A stretch of DNA of 23,555 bases from RGIG1995 sp045645205 (GCA_045645205.1 JAZRIJ010000079.1:1-23555), one strand, 5' to 3'. Positions 6,966 to 16,420 are shown, counted from the first letter of the stretch. Made by a program: numbers and translations. Notes: generated from the letters alone by a model not told the origin.

Positions 6966-8996
6966 ATGCTGAATAGGTTAAAAGAAAAACTGCATAACAA
7001 GATGTTTATAAAACATACAGTTACAATTTCTGTTGCCGTAATGTTTATAATAGGCTTTTCCCTTTTGCTCAAAAACAGTAATGAAAATATTATTCAAAAA
7101 GGTATTTTTACCTCTCTGTTTTATATTGTAGCTCTCGTTCTTATATCTATTGTATGGAATATTACCGAAAAAAAACTTTCAAAAAAAAGAGGACTTGAAA
7201 TAGAGCCTTTGTTGGGCAATATGACTCTTGATGTTCTGCCGAGACTTTATATGCCCGTAATTATAAGCGACATGAACGGCAAAATTATTTGGTTTAACAA
7301 GGCTTTTTGTAATGTTTCCGGTTCAAAGAACGGTTACTTCGGCAAAAACATTGACCAGATTTGTTTAAACTCTCTTGATGATATTGTACACGCAGAAGAT
7401 TCCCAAGAGGGACTGAGTACAATGGCATTTAATCAGTTTTACAAGGTAAAGGCGTATCCCGTAAAAACCTCGAGCAAAGAATACTGTATTACCGTTTGGA
7501 ACAACCAAAATGAGCTAAATCATGCATATAGGGAGCTTAAGGACGAAAACATGATTATCGCCTTTATTATGATAGACAACCTTGATGAACTTCTACAGCA
7601 TATTCAGGAAAAATACCGCGAGGTTTCAAATGATGTTGCAACCATTCTTAACGAATGGGCAGAATCGGTAAATGGTATTCTCAAGGAATTTCAAAGAGAT
7701 AAATACATCTTTGTATTTCCTGAAAAATATCTTGAAGAGTTTATTTCTTCCAAGTTTTCTATTCTTGATAAAATTAGAGACGTAAGAGTGGGAAATAGTA
7801 GTCTTCCCGTTACAATTTCAATAGGGATTGCCGCTGCAGGCGGTAATTTAGCCGAAAAAGAAAAGGATGCACAGGCAGCGCTTGATATGGCTCTTCAGCG
7901 AGGCGGTGACCAAGCTGTTATAAAAACTAAGACCGATATGAATTTCTACGGAGGCAAAACACAAAGCGTTCAGAAAAGAACAAAGGTTCGTTCCCGCGTT
8001 ACTGCAAATGAGCTTATATCTCTTATGGCAGAAAGCAGTAATGTTCTTATTATGGGACATATCAATCCCGATTTTGACTGTTTCGGCGCGTGTATCGGTA
8101 TGGCCCGAATGGTTATGTTTTGCGGTACTCCCGTAAACATAATTGTTGACACAGAGGACAAAACAATTGCAAAGTGTTTTGAGTTTTTAAAAGAGTTGCC
8201 CGAATACAAGCATATTTTTGTGGGCGCACACGAAGCGCTTGACCTTATAAATCACGATACATTGCTCTGCATATGCGACGTAAACACTCAGAGACAATTC
8301 GAAGCCCCCGAGGTCGCAGAAAATGTTGAAAGAATAGTTTATGTTGACCACCACAGAAAGACAGCAGAATTTAAAATCAGACCGCTTATTGCATACATTG
8401 AACCGTCGGCATCTTCTGCCTGCGAACTTGTTGCCGAATTTCTTGAACAGACCCTTTCGGCAGGTATGCTCCCACACGAAGAGGCTAACCTGCTTCTTGC
8501 AGGAATTATGCTTGACACCAAACATTTTGCCAAAAACACAGGTGTCAGAACCTTCAGCGCAGGCTATTACTTGCAGAACGAAGGAGCAAATCCGCAAAAA
8601 ATACAGTATTTGTTTAAATCCGACCTTGAAGACTTGCGCAGAGAGGCTAGGTTTGAAACAAATGTTAAGATCTACCGCAACATGTTTGCTATAACAGCAA
8701 ACACTCTTAAAGAAAGCGGAAACTCCGACACATCAGACAGAGTGGCTGCGGCAAAGGCAGCCGATAAGCTTTTGACCGTTGACGGAGTTATGGCATCATT
8801 TGCAATTTGTAAGATAGATAACACCGTGCACATTTCAGCAAGATCAACGGGAAAAGTAAATGTTCAGATTATTATAGAAAAGCTGGGGGGCGGAGGTCAC
8901 TTTGACATGGCCGCTACTCAACTTAAGGACAAAACAGTAAATGAAGCGTTGGCTATGCTGAAAGGCGCAATTGATGAATATATGGAAAACACATAA
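6966..8996 (+). CDS. gdpP: Cyclic-di-AMP phosphodiesterase GdpP (DHH/DHHA1 family)
   Basis: GdpP hydrolyses the second messenger c-di-AMP to pApA and so affects potassium balance, wall stress and beta-lactam tolerance. The 676-residue membrane protein has two N-terminal helices (about residues 16-37 and 47-64), a PAS-like domain (about 85-175) and a degenerate GGDEF domain (about 190-325, with SLPVTISIGIAAAGG). The DHH phosphodiesterase follows with GHINPDFD at 364-371, CDVN, and VDHHRK at 460-465. The DHHA1 domain has GGGGHFDMAA from 641. Order and length match B. subtilis GdpP (YybT). Ribosome binding site: AAAGGAGAGG before the ATG at 6966. It lies directly upstream of rplI and dnaB, as in B. 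subtilis. The key Asp/His residues are present, so it should be active. Confidence 0.95.
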   Translation: MLNRLKEKLHNKMFIKHTVTISVAVMFIIGFSLLLKNSNENIIQKGIFTSLFYIVALVLISIVWNITEKKLSKKRGLEIEPLLGNMTLDVLPRLYMPVIISDMNGKIIWFNKAFCNVSGSKNGYFGKNIDQICLNSLDDIVHAEDSQEGLSTMAFNQFYKVKAYPVKTSSKEYCITVWNNQNELNHAYRELKDENMIIAFIMIDNLDELLQHIQEKYREVSNDVATILNEWAESVNGILKEFQRDKYIFVFPEKYLEEFISSKFSILDKIRDVRVGNSSLPVTISIGIAAAGGNLAEKEKDAQAALDMALQRGGDQAVIKTKTDMNFYGGKTQSVQKRTKVRSRVTANELISLMAESSNVLIMGHINPDFDCFGACIGMARMVMFCGTPVNIIVDTEDKTIAKCFEFLKELPEYKHIFVGAHEALDLINHDTLLCICDVNTQRQFEAPEVAENVERIVYVDHHRKTAEFKIRPLIAYIEPSASSACELVAEFLEQTLSAGMLPHEEANLLLAGIMLDTKHFAKNTGVRTFSAGYYLQNEGANPQKIQYLFKSDLEDLRREARFETNVKIYRNMFAITANTLKESGNSDTSDRVAAAKAADKLLTVDGVMASFAICKIDNTVHISARSTGKVNVQIIIEKLGGGGHFDMAATQLKDKTVNEALAMLKGAIDEYMENT

Positions 8997-9037
8997 TTTT
9001 TTAAAACTACACCTTATAACAGAAAGGACAACATACA

Positions 9038-9487
9038 ATGAAGGTTATACTCACACAAGACGTAAAGGCACAAGGCAAAAAAGGTCAGCTTATAAATGTT
9101 TCGGACGGCTATGCAAGAAACTTTCTGATCCCCAAGGGGTTGGCTGTCGAAGCTGATGCCGGCGCTATGAATGACTTAAAAAACAAGGAATCCGCAAGAC
9201 TTCACAAGATTGAGCTTGAAAAGGCGGCCGCAAACGAAACGGCCAAAAAACTTGAATCCATTACAGTTAAATTACAGGCTAAGTCAGGAGCTGACGGCAG
9301 ACTCTACGGTTCAGTTACCAGCCTTGACATTGCAGAAAATTTGGAAAAACAGCATTCAATCAAGGTGGACAAACGTAAGATTCAGCTCTCCGAGCCTCTT
9401 AAAACATTCGGTGTCCATACTGTAAGCGTTAAGCTTTACACAGATATAACAGGCAAAATAAACGTTGTTATTTCAGACATAAAGTAA
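9038..9487 (+). CDS. rplI: 50S ribosomal protein L9
   Basis: L9 binds 23S rRNA near the base of the L1 stalk and helps keep reading frame. The 149-residue protein has the family signature GKKGQLINVSDGYARNFLIP near the start. A long charged central helix (about residues 45-75) follows, then the C-terminal domain (GRLYGSVTSLDIAENL). Length is normal. AGAAAGGA lies upstream of the ATG at 9038. It sits 41 bases after gdpP and only 4 bases before dnaB, so translation of dnaB is probably coupled to it. Confidence 0.97.
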   Translation: MKVILTQDVKAQGKKGQLINVSDGYARNFLIPKGLAVEADAGAMNDLKNKESARLHKIELEKAAANETAKKLESITVKLQAKSGADGRLYGSVTSLDIAENLEKQHSIKVDKRKIQLSEPLKTFGVHTVSVKLYTDITGKINVVISDIK

Positions 9488-9491
9488 TATC

Positions 9492-10841
9492 ATGGCAGGT
9501 AACAACGATATTTTAGGCAGAAAGCTCCCCTTTTCGCTTGAGGCGGAGCAGTCTGTTATCGGCTCTATACTCATCAATCCCGAATGTTTTGATGATATAG
9601 CGCAAATTATATCAAGTGAAGATTTTTACATCTCCGAGCACGAGCAAATATTTTACGCTATGAAAGGGATGTATGCTTCAAGCAAGACAGTAGATGCTGT
9701 AACACTTGCTGATGAGCTTGTGAAAGAGGGCGTTTATCAAAACACCGACACTCTCAACAACTATATAAGGACCATAATCCAGACTGTGCCCTCTGCGGCA
9801 AATGTTGTAGATTATGCAAATATTGTAAAGGACAAAAGCGTTCTACGCCAACTTATCGAAGCTTGTTCCAAGATTACTGACGATGCATATTCCGAGCAAG
9901 ATGAGGTAAAGCATGTACTTGACTCGGCAGAACAGAAAATATTTGATATTGCCTCAGGCAACGAAACAAAGGGATTTGCGCACATCAGAGAGGTTTTAAA
10001 GCTGACTCTGGACAACCTTAATCTGCTTGCAACAAACAGCGATGAAGCGCGCGGTACTCCTACAGGCTTCTCCGACCTTGACAACACACTTGTTGGTATG
10101 GGAAAAGGCGACCTTATACTTGTAGGCGCTCGTCCGGGTATGGGTAAAACCAGTTTTGTGCTGAATATTGCTTCAAATGTTGCAAAGCAGACAAAAAAAG
10201 CAGTATGTATATTTTCTCTTGAAATGTCAAACGAAGAGCTTGTTTCAAGAATGTTGTCAAGCGAGGGGATGGTAGACAGCTACAATATCCGTTCCGGTAA
10301 GCTCTCTTCGGAGGACTGGAAAAATTTAGCTCAAGCATCCTCCAGTCTTGCAGAATGCGATATACTTATAGACGATACAACGGGCCTTACAGTTACAGGC
10401 ATGAGAGCAAAGCTTCGCCGCGTCAAGAACTTAGGTCTTGTAGTCATCGACTATTTACAGCTTATGCAGAGCGACAGACGTAACGACAACCGTGTACAAG
10501 AGGTTGCCGAAATTTCAAGAAATATGAAAATTCTTGCAAAAGAGCTTCGTGTTCCCGTTATCTGCTGCGCTCAGCTTTCGCGTGGTCCGGAAAGCAGAAC
10601 AGATAAGAGACCTATGCTCTCGGATCTTCGAGACTCGGGCGCAATTGAGCAGGATGCAGATGTTGTAATGTTCCTTTATCGAGATGAGTATTACGATGCA
10701 GACAAAACCGCGCAAAGCTCGGCGCAAATTATTGTTGCAAAAAACAGACACGGCGCGGTAAGAAACATTGACATTGGCTGGTTACCCCAGTTTACAAAAT
10801 TTATTACACTTGATAAGACAGGAATGGAACAGCCTAACTGA
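9492..10841 (+). CDS. dnaB: Replicative DNA helicase DnaB (DnaC in Bacillus naming)
   Basis: This hexameric 5'-3' helicase unwinds DNA at the replication fork. The 449-residue protein has the N-terminal DnaB domain (LPFSLEAEQSVIGSIL), a linker, and the RecA-like ATPase. That ATPase shows Walker A GARPGMGKT (212-220), the Walker B region LVVIDYLQLM, and the DnaB box LRDSGAIEQDADVVMFLYR. Length is typical. The ATG at 9492 has almost no ribosome binding site of its own and lies 4 bases after rplI, which suggests translational coupling. It is followed by tilS after a 37-base gap. Nothing unusual is seen. Confidence 0.97.
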   Translation: MAGNNDILGRKLPFSLEAEQSVIGSILINPECFDDIAQIISSEDFYISEHEQIFYAMKGMYASSKTVDAVTLADELVKEGVYQNTDTLNNYIRTIIQTVPSAANVVDYANIVKDKSVLRQLIEACSKITDDAYSEQDEVKHVLDSAEQKIFDIASGNETKGFAHIREVLKLTLDNLNLLATNSDEARGTPTGFSDLDNTLVGMGKGDLILVGARPGMGKTSFVLNIASNVAKQTKKAVCIFSLEMSNEELVSRMLSSEGMVDSYNIRSGKLSSEDWKNLAQASSSLAECDILIDDTTGLTVTGMRAKLRRVKNLGLVVIDYLQLMQSDRRNDNRVQEVAEISRNMKILAKELRVPVICCAQLSRGPESRTDKRPMLSDLRDSGAIEQDADVVMFLYRDEYYDADKTAQSSAQIIVAKNRHGAVRNIDIGWLPQFTKFITLDKTGMEQPN

Positions 10842-10878
10842 CAAAAAGCCAAAACATTTTTATGTTGGAGAAAAAACA

Positions 10879-12264
10879 ATGGAGTTTAACGAAACAACGG
10901 ATAAAATTAAAAAGGCAGTCAACACCTTTTCTATGCTGAATGACGGCGACTCGGTTCTCATCGGCTTTTCAGGAGGAAAAGATTCCGTAGTTTTACTTCA
11001 TTCGCTGTTTTCTCTGTCAAAAGAATATAATATAAATCTGACTGTCCTTCATGTTAATCATAATATACGGGGGGATGAGTCAGACAATGATGAATTTTTT
11101 TGCAGAAATTTTTGCAAAAAATACGGCATTGATTTTGTATGCGTATCAGTTGATGCTATAGGCTATGCCAACACACACAAATTGGGACTTGAAGAAAGCG
11201 CGCGCATACTGCGTTACAATGCATTTACCGAAGTTGCAAAACAAAAGGGTATAAAAAAGATTGCCACTGCTCATACCGCATCTGACAATCTGGAAACTGT
11301 ATTATTTAATCTTGCAAGAGGTTGCGCGGCAGAAGGTTTAAAAGGTATTCCCCCAGTGAGAGATAATATTATCAGACCCCTTATATACTGTACCACAGAT
11401 GATATACTGAAATATGCAAGTGAATTTTCACTCAACTTTGTTACCGATAGCACAAATACAAATACCGACTATGCCAGAAATCACATAAGGCATAATATTA
11501 TTCCTCAAATAAAAAAACTAAATCCCTCTGCGGAAAATTCAGTGTCCAATATGTGTGATATTCTAAGAACAGATTTAAGCTTTATTTCAGAATGCGCCAA
11601 CAATATATATACCGACAACACCGCAACTCTTGCGCATACACATTTGGCTTTGCTGTCAAGAATATTGCTTGATATGTACAAAAAAAATAGCAACGGAAGT
11701 CAGCTTTCGCATATACACATTTCAGAAATGACAAGCCTGATTCAGCAATATGTAAAAAATAACTGCTGTGATATAAAGAAACTGTCTCTTCCGGAAAAAA
11801 TTGATTTTGTAGTTACTCCCGAAAGAGTATACTTTAAAAAAAGCTGTCCCAAAACAACTCTCAAAAAACATAAACTTCATATGGGACTGAACGAATTTGA
11901 GGAAACCGGCGAGGCTTTGCTGATTACACATGATATAAATGACGTATTTAATGTAATATCAAAAAATATTTACAAAATATCTATACACACTATAGTGAAA
12001 AAAAGCATATTAACTGATACAATAGTCAGAGGAAGACAACACGGAGATGTTTTTGTATTTTCAAATATGACAAAAAAAGTAAAGAAAATGCTGAACGAAG
12101 CTAAAATTCCGATTGCTCAACGGGATACACTTCCATTTATCTGTGACAATTCAGGTATTATTTGGATAGCAGGCTTTTCCCCTCGGGACGATGCATTGCC
12201 AACCCTCGACGAAGAATCAGTTCACATATTTTATCTAACACAGGAGAAGCATTATGATAAATAA
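10879..12264 (+). CDS. tilS: tRNA(Ile)-lysidine synthase
   Basis: TilS adds lysine to C34 of tRNA-Ile(CAU) with ATP, switching its reading from AUG to AUA. The 461-residue protein has the PP-loop SGGKDS at residues 31-36, VLHVNHNIRG, and the HTASDNLETVLFNLARG segment of the N-terminal ATPase domain. A divergent middle follows, and then the TilS C-terminal domain (about 385-460, RGRQHGDVF). The frame is open back into dnaB (10768), but the ATG at 10879 is chosen: TTGGAG lies 8 bases upstream and it does not overlap dnaB. It overlaps hpt by 11 bases, as in many Firmicutes where tilS, hpt and ftsH form one unit. Confidence 0.94.
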   Translation: MEFNETTDKIKKAVNTFSMLNDGDSVLIGFSGGKDSVVLLHSLFSLSKEYNINLTVLHVNHNIRGDESDNDEFFCRNFCKKYGIDFVCVSVDAIGYANTHKLGLEESARILRYNAFTEVAKQKGIKKIATAHTASDNLETVLFNLARGCAAEGLKGIPPVRDNIIRPLIYCTTDDILKYASEFSLNFVTDSTNTNTDYARNHIRHNIIPQIKKLNPSAENSVSNMCDILRTDLSFISECANNIYTDNTATLAHTHLALLSRILLDMYKKNSNGSQLSHIHISEMTSLIQQYVKNNCCDIKKLSLPEKIDFVVTPERVYFKKSCPKTTLKKHKLHMGLNEFEETGEALLITHDINDVFNVISKNIYKISIHTIVKKSILTDTIVRGRQHGDVFVFSNMTKKVKKMLNEAKIPIAQRDTLPFICDNSGIIWIAGFSPRDDALPTLDEESVHIFYLTQEKHYDK

Positions 12265-12805
12265 AGACATAGAGTCAATACTTGTCAGCGAAGAGGAAAT
12301 ACAGGAAATTGTAAAAAGTATATCTTCAAAAATTACAGAGGATTACAAGAATTGCAAAACAAAGCTTCTTTTGCTGGGCATACTTAAGGGTTCTATAGTA
12401 TTTATGGGCGACCTTATGAAGCACATTGACCTTCCGGTTGAAATAGATTTTATGAAGGTCTCTTCCTACGGACGCGGCTCAAAATCAACAGGAAGCGTTA
12501 ATATTGTTCTTGATATTTCAAGAAATGACTTAAGCGAGGTTGATATTCTTATAATCGAGGATATAATTGACAGTGGCAGAACTCTTTCCTATCTTACCGA
12601 ATACCTAAAGCTTAAGGGAGCAAACAGTGTAAAAACTGTTACTTTGCTTGATAAACCCAGCAGACGCGAGGTTGATTTCACCCCCAACTACACCGGAAAA
12701 ATTATTCCCGATGAATTTGTTGTTGGATACGGACTTGACTATGCAGAAAAATACAGAGCATTACCATATGTAGGTATTTTAAAACGCGAAGTATATTCCA
12801 AATAA
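12254..12805 (+). CDS. hpt: Hypoxanthine (guanine) phosphoribosyltransferase
   Basis: This purine-salvage enzyme makes IMP or GMP from hypoxanthine or guanine and PRPP. The 183-residue protein carries the PRPP-binding motif IIEDIIDSGRT (residues 100-110), the KVSSYGRGSKSTG flexible loop, and DEFVVGYGLDYAEKYRALPYVG near the end. Length is normal. The ATG at 12254 lies inside the end of tilS (11-base overlap) with AGGAG just upstream, showing tight coupling. In B. subtilis and Listeria the product interacts with TilS and co-regulates ftsH; whether that occurs here is unknown. Confidence 0.95.
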   Translation: MINKDIESILVSEEEIQEIVKSISSKITEDYKNCKTKLLLLGILKGSIVFMGDLMKHIDLPVEIDFMKVSSYGRGSKSTGSVNIVLDISRNDLSEVDILIIEDIIDSGRTLSYLTEYLKLKGANSVKTVTLLDKPSRREVDFTPNYTGKIIPDEFVVGYGLDYAEKYRALPYVGILKREVYSK

Positions 12806-12875
12806 TTTATTGCGAAATTTTTTAAGATACCGGGCATAATATAAATTATACAGATAGTTTTAGCGGAGGAAAATA

Positions 12876-14960
12876 ATGAAAGGCTCATTAAAAGTAATAA
12901 TTTTTTATGTTGTTTTGATCGGCGTGCTGATTATTGCAATAACATCCATTCTCGGCAGTGTTCCGGGCGACGAACCTACGTACGGCGAAATAGTTGAACT
13001 GTTCAAATCGGAACAGATCAAAAAATGTTATGTTGGAAACGATAACGTTATATATCTTGAAACCGTTGCGGAAAAACAGATAACTTATGAAATACGTGAT
13101 GTAAGTATATTCTATAACGATTTAAGCGAGCTTATACTGGAGCAGGTCGAAAACGGAATAGTCGAGGTTTATGACTATGAGCCTATTCAGAAAACACCGT
13201 GGTGGCTGTCGTTTTTGCCATATGTTATCGTAATGATACTCTTTGTCGTTCTTTGGTTCTTTGTTATGAATCAGGCAACAGGCAGAGGCGGAAAGATAAA
13301 CAGTTTTGGCAAATCCAGGGCAAAGCTTACAACCGATGACAAGAAGAAAGTACTTTTTAAAGACGTTGCAGGCGCCGACGAAGAAAAAGCAGAGTTACAG
13401 GAAATTGTAACATTTTTGAAAGACCCCTCAAAATTCACAAAATTAGGTGCAAAGATACCTCACGGTGTACTTCTTGTGGGCCCTCCCGGAACAGGTAAAA
13501 CACTTCTTGCAAAAGCTGTTGCAGGCGAAGCAGACGTTCCATTCTATTCCATAAGCGGTTCAGACTTTGTTGAAATGTACGTCGGTGTAGGCGCATCCCG
13601 TGTGCGTGATCTTTTTGATACGGCAAAAAAACATTCCGCTAGTATTATATTTATAGATGAAATTGATGCTGTAGGACGGCACAGAGGAGCAGGTCTGGGA
13701 GGCGGACATGATGAACGCGAACAGACACTGAACCAATTGCTTGTTGAAATGGACGGCTTTGGAAGCAATGACGGTATTATTGTTATTGCCGCAACCAACA
13801 GACCAGACATCCTCGACCCCGCGCTTCTTCGTCCCGGAAGATTTGACAGACAGATTACGGTCAACTATCCCGATATTAAGGGCAGAGAAGAAATACTCAT
13901 GGTTCATTCCCGTAATAAACCTTTTGAAAAAGATGTTGATTTAAAAAAAGTAGCTCAAACAACCGTAGGATTTACCGGCGCCGATCTTGCAAACCTCCTT
14001 AATGAAGCAGCACTTCTTGCTGCAAGAAAGAATAAGGCTCTCATTGGTATGGAAGATATTGAGGAGGCTACAATAAAGGTAATCGTAGGCACACAGAAAA
14101 AGTCCATGAAGATAAAAGAATCAGAAAAACTGAAAACGGCATATCACGAGGCAGGACACGCAATTATTGCGCACATTCTTCCCAGCCTCGATCCCGTAAG
14201 ACAGATTTCCATTATTCCAAGCGGAGGAGCACTGGGTTATACCCTTAATCCACCCGTTGAAGATAAATACTCAGTTTATAAAAACGGAATTAAAGAAGAG
14301 ATTGCAATGCTTCTTGGCGGAAGAGCTGCCGAAAAAATTATTTTTGATGATATTTCAGGTGGCGCACGAAACGATATTCAGAGAGCTACCAACCTTGCTA
14401 GAAGCATGATTACAAAGCTTGGTATGAGCGATGACCTCGGTCCTATCGTATATGGAAGCGAACACGAAAATGATGAAGTGTTCTTGGGAAGAAGCTACAA
14501 TCAGTCCCGTAATTATTCCGAAGAAACAGCTTCAAAGATTGATTCGGAAATTAAGCAAATTATATTCGAGGCTTATGAAAGAGCACAACAGATACTTCGT
14601 GATAATATTGATAAAATGCACTTTATTGCAAAATATCTTGTTAAGCACGAGCTTATGGACGATAAGCAATTTGAGGCTGTTATGAACGGCAACTCTACAG
14701 AAGAGGACCTTGAAAAAATTGCTGAAGAACGCAAAAACCAAAGCCGTATTGAAAACGAAAAGCAGCAAAAAATAAACGAAGAAAACGAAAAAAAAGCTTT
14801 TGAAGAAGCTAAACGAGCAGAAGAAGCACTTCACACACAAGATGAAAAATATTCGGGTATTGATGCTTTTGCCAAAATTACACGAGATGAAGCTAAAAAC
14901 ACCGAAAATACAAAACCGGAACAAACGGAAGACCCTAATGATTCCAATAAAGAAAACTAA
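12876..14960 (+). CDS. ftsH: ATP-dependent zinc metalloprotease FtsH
   Basis: FtsH is a membrane-bound AAA+ protease that degrades membrane and regulatory proteins. The 694-residue protein has two membrane segments (about residues 5-26 and 110-132) flanking a small extracytoplasmic domain. The AAA+ module follows with Walker A GPPGTGKT (202-209), Walker B DEID (261-264) and the second region of homology NRPDILDPALLRPGRFDRQ. The zinc protease site is HEAGH (424-428), with a later Asp in GGARNDIQRAT. The C-terminal tail of about 75 residues is rich in Glu, Lys and Gln and likely coiled. GCGGAGGA precedes the ATG at 12876. The 70-base gap after hpt has AT-rich promoter-like sequence, but no match I would defend. 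Confidence 0.97.
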   Translation: MKGSLKVIIFYVVLIGVLIIAITSILGSVPGDEPTYGEIVELFKSEQIKKCYVGNDNVIYLETVAEKQITYEIRDVSIFYNDLSELILEQVENGIVEVYDYEPIQKTPWWLSFLPYVIVMILFVVLWFFVMNQATGRGGKINSFGKSRAKLTTDDKKKVLFKDVAGADEEKAELQEIVTFLKDPSKFTKLGAKIPHGVLLVGPPGTGKTLLAKAVAGEADVPFYSISGSDFVEMYVGVGASRVRDLFDTAKKHSASIIFIDEIDAVGRHRGAGLGGGHDEREQTLNQLLVEMDGFGSNDGIIVIAATNRPDILDPALLRPGRFDRQITVNYPDIKGREEILMVHSRNKPFEKDVDLKKVAQTTVGFTGADLANLLNEAALLAARKNKALIGMEDIEEATIKVIVGTQKKSMKIKESEKLKTAYHEAGHAIIAHILPSLDPVRQISIIPSGGALGYTLNPPVEDKYSVYKNGIKEEIAMLLGGRAAEKIIFDDISGGARNDIQRATNLARSMITKLGMSDDLGPIVYGSEHENDEVFLGRSYNQSRNYSEETASKIDSEIKQIIFEAYERAQQILRDNIDKMHFIAKYLVKHELMDDKQFEAVMNGNSTEEDLEKIAEERKNQSRIENEKQQKINEENEKKAFEEAKRAEEALHTQDEKYSGIDAFAKITRDEAKNTENTKPEQTEDPNDSNKEN

Positions 14961-14974
14961 TAACTATTGAATAA

Positions 14975-15003
14975 AAGGGCTGTTGCGAAAACGTACAGCC
15001 CTT
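14975..15003 (+). terminator. Hairpin after ftsH, possible weak terminator
   Basis: A perfect 9-bp stem is formed by AAGGGCTGT (14975-14983) and ACAGCCCTT (14995-15003) with an 11-base loop. Only a poor T-rich tail follows (ACTTCAAATCTT). It may end ftsH messages partially, or protect their 3' end, while letting some transcription reach mnmM. Confidence 0.55.
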
Positions 15004-15038
15004 ACTTCAAATCTTGCATGTAATACAGAGGACAAAAA

Positions 15039-15590
15039 ATGGTTGACTTAATGGCTCTTGAAAAGCAGTTTTTATCTTCTCACATAAAACACGGAATAAC
15101 TGCGGTTGATTTTACTATGGGAAACGGACACGACACCCTATTCTTATCCAAAGCAATTGGTGAGGAGGGAAAACTTTATGCTTTTGACATTCAGGATCAG
15201 GCATTGAATAACACAAGGCAAAGGCTTATTGAAAATGGATGCCCCGAAAACTATACACTCATAAAAGCTTCGCACAGCCTTATTAAAAACTACGTAAAAG
15301 AAAAAATTGATGTGGGTGTATTTAATTTAGGCTATCTCCCCGGTGGAGACAAAAGCATTACAACCCTCCGTGAGACAACGCTTCCTGCAGTTGAGGCGGC
15401 ACTAGAGCTGCTGAACGATGACGGTATTATTTTGATTGCAATATATCCCGGACATGCTGAGGGAGAGATTGAAGGAAGGCTTCTTACCGAAAGGCTTTCG
15501 TCGTTAGACAGAAAACAAATTTGCGTCAGCAGCTTTACTATACTTAATTCTCCCACTTCCCCTTACTTTATTGCAGTAGAGAAAAAGTAA
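15039..15590 (+). CDS. mnmM: tRNA mnm5s2U methyltransferase MnmM (YtqB family)
   Basis: This 183-residue class I SAM methyltransferase belongs to the YtqB family, now known as MnmM, which puts the last methyl group on nm5(s2)U at the wobble position of tRNA. Motifs are VDFTMGNGHDTLFL (residues 23-36, SAM-binding loop), YAFDIQDQAL, the family-specific NLGYLPGGDK (96-105), and IYPGHAEGE. These fit YtqB better than a generic rRNA methylase, the label such genes often carry. AGAGGA precedes the ATG at 15039. rlmH follows 6 bases later, and mnmG, which acts earlier on the same tRNA base, is three genes downstream. Confidence 0.85.
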   Translation: MVDLMALEKQFLSSHIKHGITAVDFTMGNGHDTLFLSKAIGEEGKLYAFDIQDQALNNTRQRLIENGCPENYTLIKASHSLIKNYVKEKIDVGVFNLGYLPGGDKSITTLRETTLPAVEAALELLNDDGIILIAIYPGHAEGEIEGRLLTERLSSLDRKQICVSSFTILNSPTSPYFIAVEKK

Positions 15591-15596
15591 AACAGA

Positions 15597-16031
15597 ATGC
15601 TGAATATAAAAATAATATGTTGCGGAACGCTTAAAGAGACCTACCTTAAAGACGCAGTAAAAGAATACGAAAAGAGATTGTCTGCTTTTTGCAAACTGAC
15701 AGTACATGAAATAAAAGAAGACAGCCTTGATGCATCATTTTCATCTGTTTCTGCCTTTAAAGGTTTTAAGGTCGCCCTTTGTATAGAGGGAAGTATGCTG
15801 TCCTCCGAACAGTTTGCCGATAAAATAAACAACCTTGCTGTCGGCGGCACGAGTGATATTGCTTTTGTAATAGGCGGAAGCAAGGGTATTTCCGAGGAAA
15901 TAAAGAAACTGTGTAATTTTAGACTATCTTTTTCAAAAATGACATTTCCCCACCAGCTTATGCGGGTTATTTTACTTGAACAGATATACAGAGCCTTTAC
16001 AATTATAAACCATAAGCAATATCATAAATAA
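15597..16031 (+). CDS. rlmH: 23S rRNA (pseudouridine1915-N3)-methyltransferase RlmH
   Basis: RlmH is a small SPOUT (knotted) methyltransferase that modifies pseudouridine 1915 in helix 69 of 23S rRNA. At 144 residues it is slightly shorter than the usual roughly 159. Conserved parts are NIKIICCGTLKETYLKDAV at the start, the SAM-binding IGGSKGISEEI, and the C-terminal SKMTFPHQLMRVILLEQIYR followed by YHK, all typical. The ATG at 15597 is 6 bases after mnmM with no strong ribosome binding site, so translation is probably coupled. The shortening falls in the middle loops rather than in the active-site knot. Confidence 0.95.
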   Translation: MLNIKIICCGTLKETYLKDAVKEYEKRLSAFCKLTVHEIKEDSLDASFSSVSAFKGFKVALCIEGSMLSSEQFADKINNLAVGGTSDIAFVIGGSKGISEEIKKLCNFRLSFSKMTFPHQLMRVILLEQIYRAFTIINHKQYHK

Positions 16032-16051
16032 TTAAATAACGGAGTTAAAAA

Positions 16052-16420
16052 ATGAATGAAAAAAACAAAGACATAATTTTAATTATTGTTTCAATAGTAA
16101 TTATAGCCTCAATACTTGGTGTGGGTTTTTCTTACAGCAAAGGTTATCTTGACATTTCGTTTATTATAGATCCGGAGAATAAGTTTGGCTCAATGATAAC
16201 ACCGGGCCCGGATGCTTTTACAGAGGAAGAGACCAATGCTAACCAACCTTTCCCGGAAGCTCCCGAAGATACCAACTCCGCAATCGGAGAGCCGACAGAA
16301 ACCGAAGCGCAACACGAGACACTTTACGGCGACGAAAACGAGCTCTACAAAAACGAGACTAATGAATTAAACATTGCAGATTCGTCTCTAACCAAAGAAG
16401 CAGGCCAAAACAATGCTTAG
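16052..16420 (+). CDS. Small single-pass membrane protein with acidic tail, unknown
   Basis: I do not recognise this 122-residue protein. A charged start (MNEKNKD) is followed by one hydrophobic helix (about residues 8-28). The rest is low-complexity, rich in Glu, Asp, Asn and Thr, with no cysteines and no visible domain. By the positive-inside rule the orientation is uncertain; an outward acidic tail is plausible. The start is supported by ATAACGGAG before the ATG at 16052, 20 bases after rlmH, and mnmG follows 66 bases on, so it is probably part of that transcript. It ends with TAG, the only intact gene here to do so; read-through would add only 7 residues before TAA. It is likely real because of its ribosome binding site and codon use. 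Confidence 0.7.
   Translation: MNEKNKDIILIIVSIVIIASILGVGFSYSKGYLDISFIIDPENKFGSMITPGPDAFTEEETNANQPFPEAPEDTNSAIGEPTETEAQHETLYGDENELYKNETNELNIADSSLTKEAGQNNA

Noticed and set aside
7545..7960. Active diguanylate cyclase (GGDEF) in the 6966 gene
   Set aside because: No GGDEF/GGEEF signature is present; the domain is the degenerate one found in GdpP proteins.
8187..8597. Minus-strand open frame of 136 codons within gdpP
   Set aside because: It lies wholly inside the DHH domain coding region, on the opposite strand, with a cysteine-rich composition typical of shadow frames.
15039..15590. Generic 16S/23S rRNA methyltransferase
   Set aside because: The NLGYLPGGDK and GNGHDT motifs point to the YtqB/MnmM family.
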